Of a stretch of 7,904 bases of DNA, positions 6,555-7,904 are shown piece by piece. The stretch comes from Chloroflexota bacterium (GTDB lineage: Bacteria > Chloroflexota > Dormibacteria > Dormibacterales > Dormibacteraceae), in NCBI GenBank assembly GCA_005880175.1, contig VBJR01000106.1, positions 1 to 7,904 on the forward strand. Reading direction: 5' to 3'. Below the pieces are notes generated by a model, which was not told where the DNA came from, ran no database searches, and saw only the letters and a list, made by a program, of their open reading frames with translations. Numbering within the stretch: position 1 is the stretch's first letter; the number at the start of each line of letters is the position of its first letter. Made by a program: the position numbers and the translations under genes.

Positions 6555-7235
6555 CTAGTCGCGCACGCTCGTTCGCTCGCCCGGTCGCACCAGCCCTGAC
6601 TCGTAGGCCAGGATCACCGCCTGGACGCGGTCGCGCAGCTCGAGTTTGCTCAGGATGCGCTTCATGTGCGTCTTGACCGTGGATTCCTCGACGAACAGCG
6701 CGGCCGCGATCTCCTCGTTCGAGAGGCCGCGGGCGACGAGCTCGAGCACGTCCCGCTCCCGGGGCGTCAGCTCGCGCAGGCGCCGGGTGGTCCGGGCGTC
6801 CGGCTGCGGCTGGCGCGCCATGCGGTCGATCACCGTGCGTGTCACCGCCGGCGAGAGCAGCGCGTCACCGGAGGCGATGGTGTGGATGGCGGCGATGAGC
6901 TGCTCGGGGGTCGTGCGCTTGAGCAGGAATCCGGAGGCGCCGGCGCTCAGCGCGCCGAAGACATACTCGTCGTCCTCGAACGTCGTGAGGATGAGCAGCC
7001 GCGCCCCGGGCACCGCGGCGACGATCTCGCGCGTGGCCGCGATCCCGTCCACGATGGGCATGCGCACGTCCATCAGCACGACATCCGGCAGGAGGCGACG
7101 GGTGCGCTCGAGCGCCTCGCGCCCGTCGGCGGCCTCGGCGACCACCTCCAATCCCTCATCGGTCGAGAGCACCGCCCGCAGACCGGCCCGCATGAGGTCG
7201 TCATCGTCGACGATCAGCACCCGCAGCGGTGTCAC
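6555..7235 (-). CDS. NarL/FixJ-family response regulator (REC + LuxR-type HTH)
   Basis: This is a cytoplasmic DNA-binding response regulator, complete at 226 residues, a usual length for the family. The receiver domain spans residues 4-120: acidic pocket D10-D13 in VLIVDDDD, phosphoacceptor D56 in LMDVRMP, switch Thr84/Thr85 in LILTTFEDDE, Tyr91, and conserved Lys106 in FLLKR. After a linker of about 35 residues the LuxR-type helix-turn-helix covers about 155-215, with LTPRERDVLELVARG, LSNEEIAAALFVEESTVKTH and RILSKLELRDRVQAV. The start is GTG, overlapping the kinase stop as GTGA, with no clear ribosome site, so translation is probably coupled. The upstream kinase is its likely phosphodonor. 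All key residues are present. Its target genes cannot be told from this window. Confidence 0.96.
   Translation of the reverse strand: MTPLRVLIVDDDDLMRAGLRAVLSTDEGLEVVAEAADGREALERTRRLLPDVVLMDVRMPIVDGIAATREIVAAVPGARLLILTTFEDDEYVFGALSAGASGFLLKRTTPEQLIAAIHTIASGDALLSPAVTRTVIDRMARQPQPDARTTRRLRELTPRERDVLELVARGLSNEEIAAALFVEESTVKTHMKRILSKLELRDRVQAVILAYESGLVRPGERTSVRD
7232..7235 (-). promoter_or_regulatory. GTGA stop-start overlap (translational coupling)
   Basis: The kinase ends in TGA (7234-7232) and the response regulator begins with GTG (7235-7233), sharing bases in the sequence GTGA. The bases just upstream on the minus strand (CTACGACTCGTTGACGCC) lack a purine-rich ribosome site, which supports re-initiation by ribosomes finishing the kinase and fixes this GTG as the start. 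Confidence 0.8.
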
Positions 7236-7904
7236 GGCGTCAACGAGTCGTAGGGAAGCCGCGCGCAGAGCCGGAAGACGCCCTGGCGGCCGCCCGCCTC
7301 GAGCGTGCCGCCCAACAGCGCGGCGCGCTCCCGCATGCCAACGATCCCGTGCCCGCCCCCCGCTGCCGGCGCCCGCTCCACGGTGGGGTTGGTGATAGTG
7401 ATGGACAGTGCCCGGGGCTCGAACTGGACCGCGACCTGCGCGCTGCCCCGGCCGTGTCGGGCGGCGTTGGTGAGGCCCTCCTGGAGGATGCGGTAAGCGG
7501 CCCCGGCGACGCCGCCCGACAGCGCCCGGTGCGCGCCGCCGACGTCTGTCCCGACGACCAGCCCCGCCGCCCTGTGGCGGCGGACGAGGTCCTCGAGTGC
7601 GGCGGGGTCCGCGGGCGTCCGCGGCTCGGGGCCGCCGTCTTCGCGCAGCGCCCGGACCAGGCGGTCGATCTCGCCGATCGTGTCTCGCGCCACCTGCTCG
7701 ATCGTGACGATGGCCCGGCCGGAGCCCTCGGGATCCCGGTCGCGGAGCAAACGCGCGGCGCCGGCCTGGACGAGGATGACGTTGATGGCGTGGCCCGCGG
7801 AGTCGTGCAGGTCGCGCGCGATGCGAAGGCGCTCCTCGACGACCGCCAGGCGCCGCTCCCGCTCCGCCTCGTGCTCGGCGCGGCGGGCGCGCTCCGCCAG
7901 GTCC
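7232..7904 (-). CDS. DesK/NarL-type sensor histidine kinase, C-terminal part (start outside window)
   Basis: The frame is open to the right edge of the window; 223 residues are visible, numbered here from the codon at 7903. Residues 1-27 are a charged helix (Arg/Glu-rich), probably the dimerisation helix. The HisKA_3 phosphoacceptor box reads RIARDLHDSAGH with His33 at 7805-7807. The HATPase_c domain has its N box at about 138-150 (RILQEGLTNAARHG, Asn146) and the G2-like box GGGHGIVGMRER at 182-193. Where the G1 DxGxG motif would lie the sequence reads ITITNPTVE, a form I associate with actinobacterial members of this family and not necessarily an inactivation. The sensor and any membrane segments lie upstream, outside the window. 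It autophosphorylates His33 using ATP and should pass phosphate to D56 of the overlapping response regulator. Confidence 0.95.
   Translation of the reverse strand, partial: DLAERARRAEHEAERERRLAVVEERLRIARDLHDSAGHAINVILVQAGAARLLRDRDPEGSGRAIVTIEQVARDTIGEIDRLVRALREDGGPEPRTPADPAALEDLVRRHRAAGLVVGTDVGGAHRALSGGVAGAAYRILQEGLTNAARHGRGSAQVAVQFEPRALSITITNPTVERAPAAGGGHGIVGMRERAALLGGTLEAGGRQGVFRLCARLPYDSLTP

Noticed and set aside
6646..7395. Plus-strand frames antisense to the response regulator, including one at 6666-7253
   Set aside because: They are Ser/Arg/Ala- or Arg/Gly/Asp-rich shadows opposite a clear NarL-family gene.
7232..7750. TTG at 7748-7750 as the kinase start (172-residue protein)
   Set aside because: The same frame continues upstream and encodes the HisKA_3 box with the phosphoacceptor His at 7805-7807, so the gene extends past the window edge.
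6303..7904. A functional link between the RHS gene and the two-component system
   Set aside because: The genes are convergent, separated by terminator-like hairpins, and share no regulatory sequence that I can see; adjacency alone is weak evidence.

Overview
The window is GC-rich DNA with strong G/C bias at third codon positions. Together with a DesK/NarL-type two-component pair that uses a GTG start and a 4-base gene overlap, this suggests a high-GC actinobacterium or a related lineage such as the Thermoleophilia. That placement is an inference from composition and gene style; there is no rRNA or other marker gene.

Layout. (1) From the left edge to 6302, plus strand, one very long reading frame encodes the C-terminal 2,099 or so residues of a giant RHS/YD-repeat protein. 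Its 5' end lies outside the window. In order it shows a beta-rich N-terminal piece, an SpvB/RHS-type entry region, a long set of YD repeats with many paired cysteines, the RHS-associated core ending in DPSGH, a Gly/Asp/Phe-rich linker with a tandem repeat and an 84-bp internal duplication, an Ala/Gly-rich hydrophobic stretch, and a C-terminal tip of about 90 residues that I cannot assign to a known toxin family. (2) From 6303 to 6554 a short non-coding gap separates convergent genes and carries several hairpins, the best being a 13-bp stem just after the RHS stop. (3) From 7235 down to 6555, minus strand, is a complete NarL/FixJ-family response regulator. (4) From the right edge down to 7232, minus strand, is the C-terminal part of its partner histidine kinase (HisKA_3 plus HATPase_c), whose start lies outside the window.

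The kinase and regulator overlap by GTGA and almost certainly form one operon and one phosphorelay. They converge on the RHS gene and nothing in the sequence links the two functionally. The RHS protein is probably exported or surface-displayed, built as a YD-repeat shell with a variable C-terminal tip. No immunity-type gene follows it inside the window, so a toxin role for the tip is possible but unproven. Nothing amounts to a clearly new system; the most interesting part is the unassigned tip and the recently duplicated linker in front of it.
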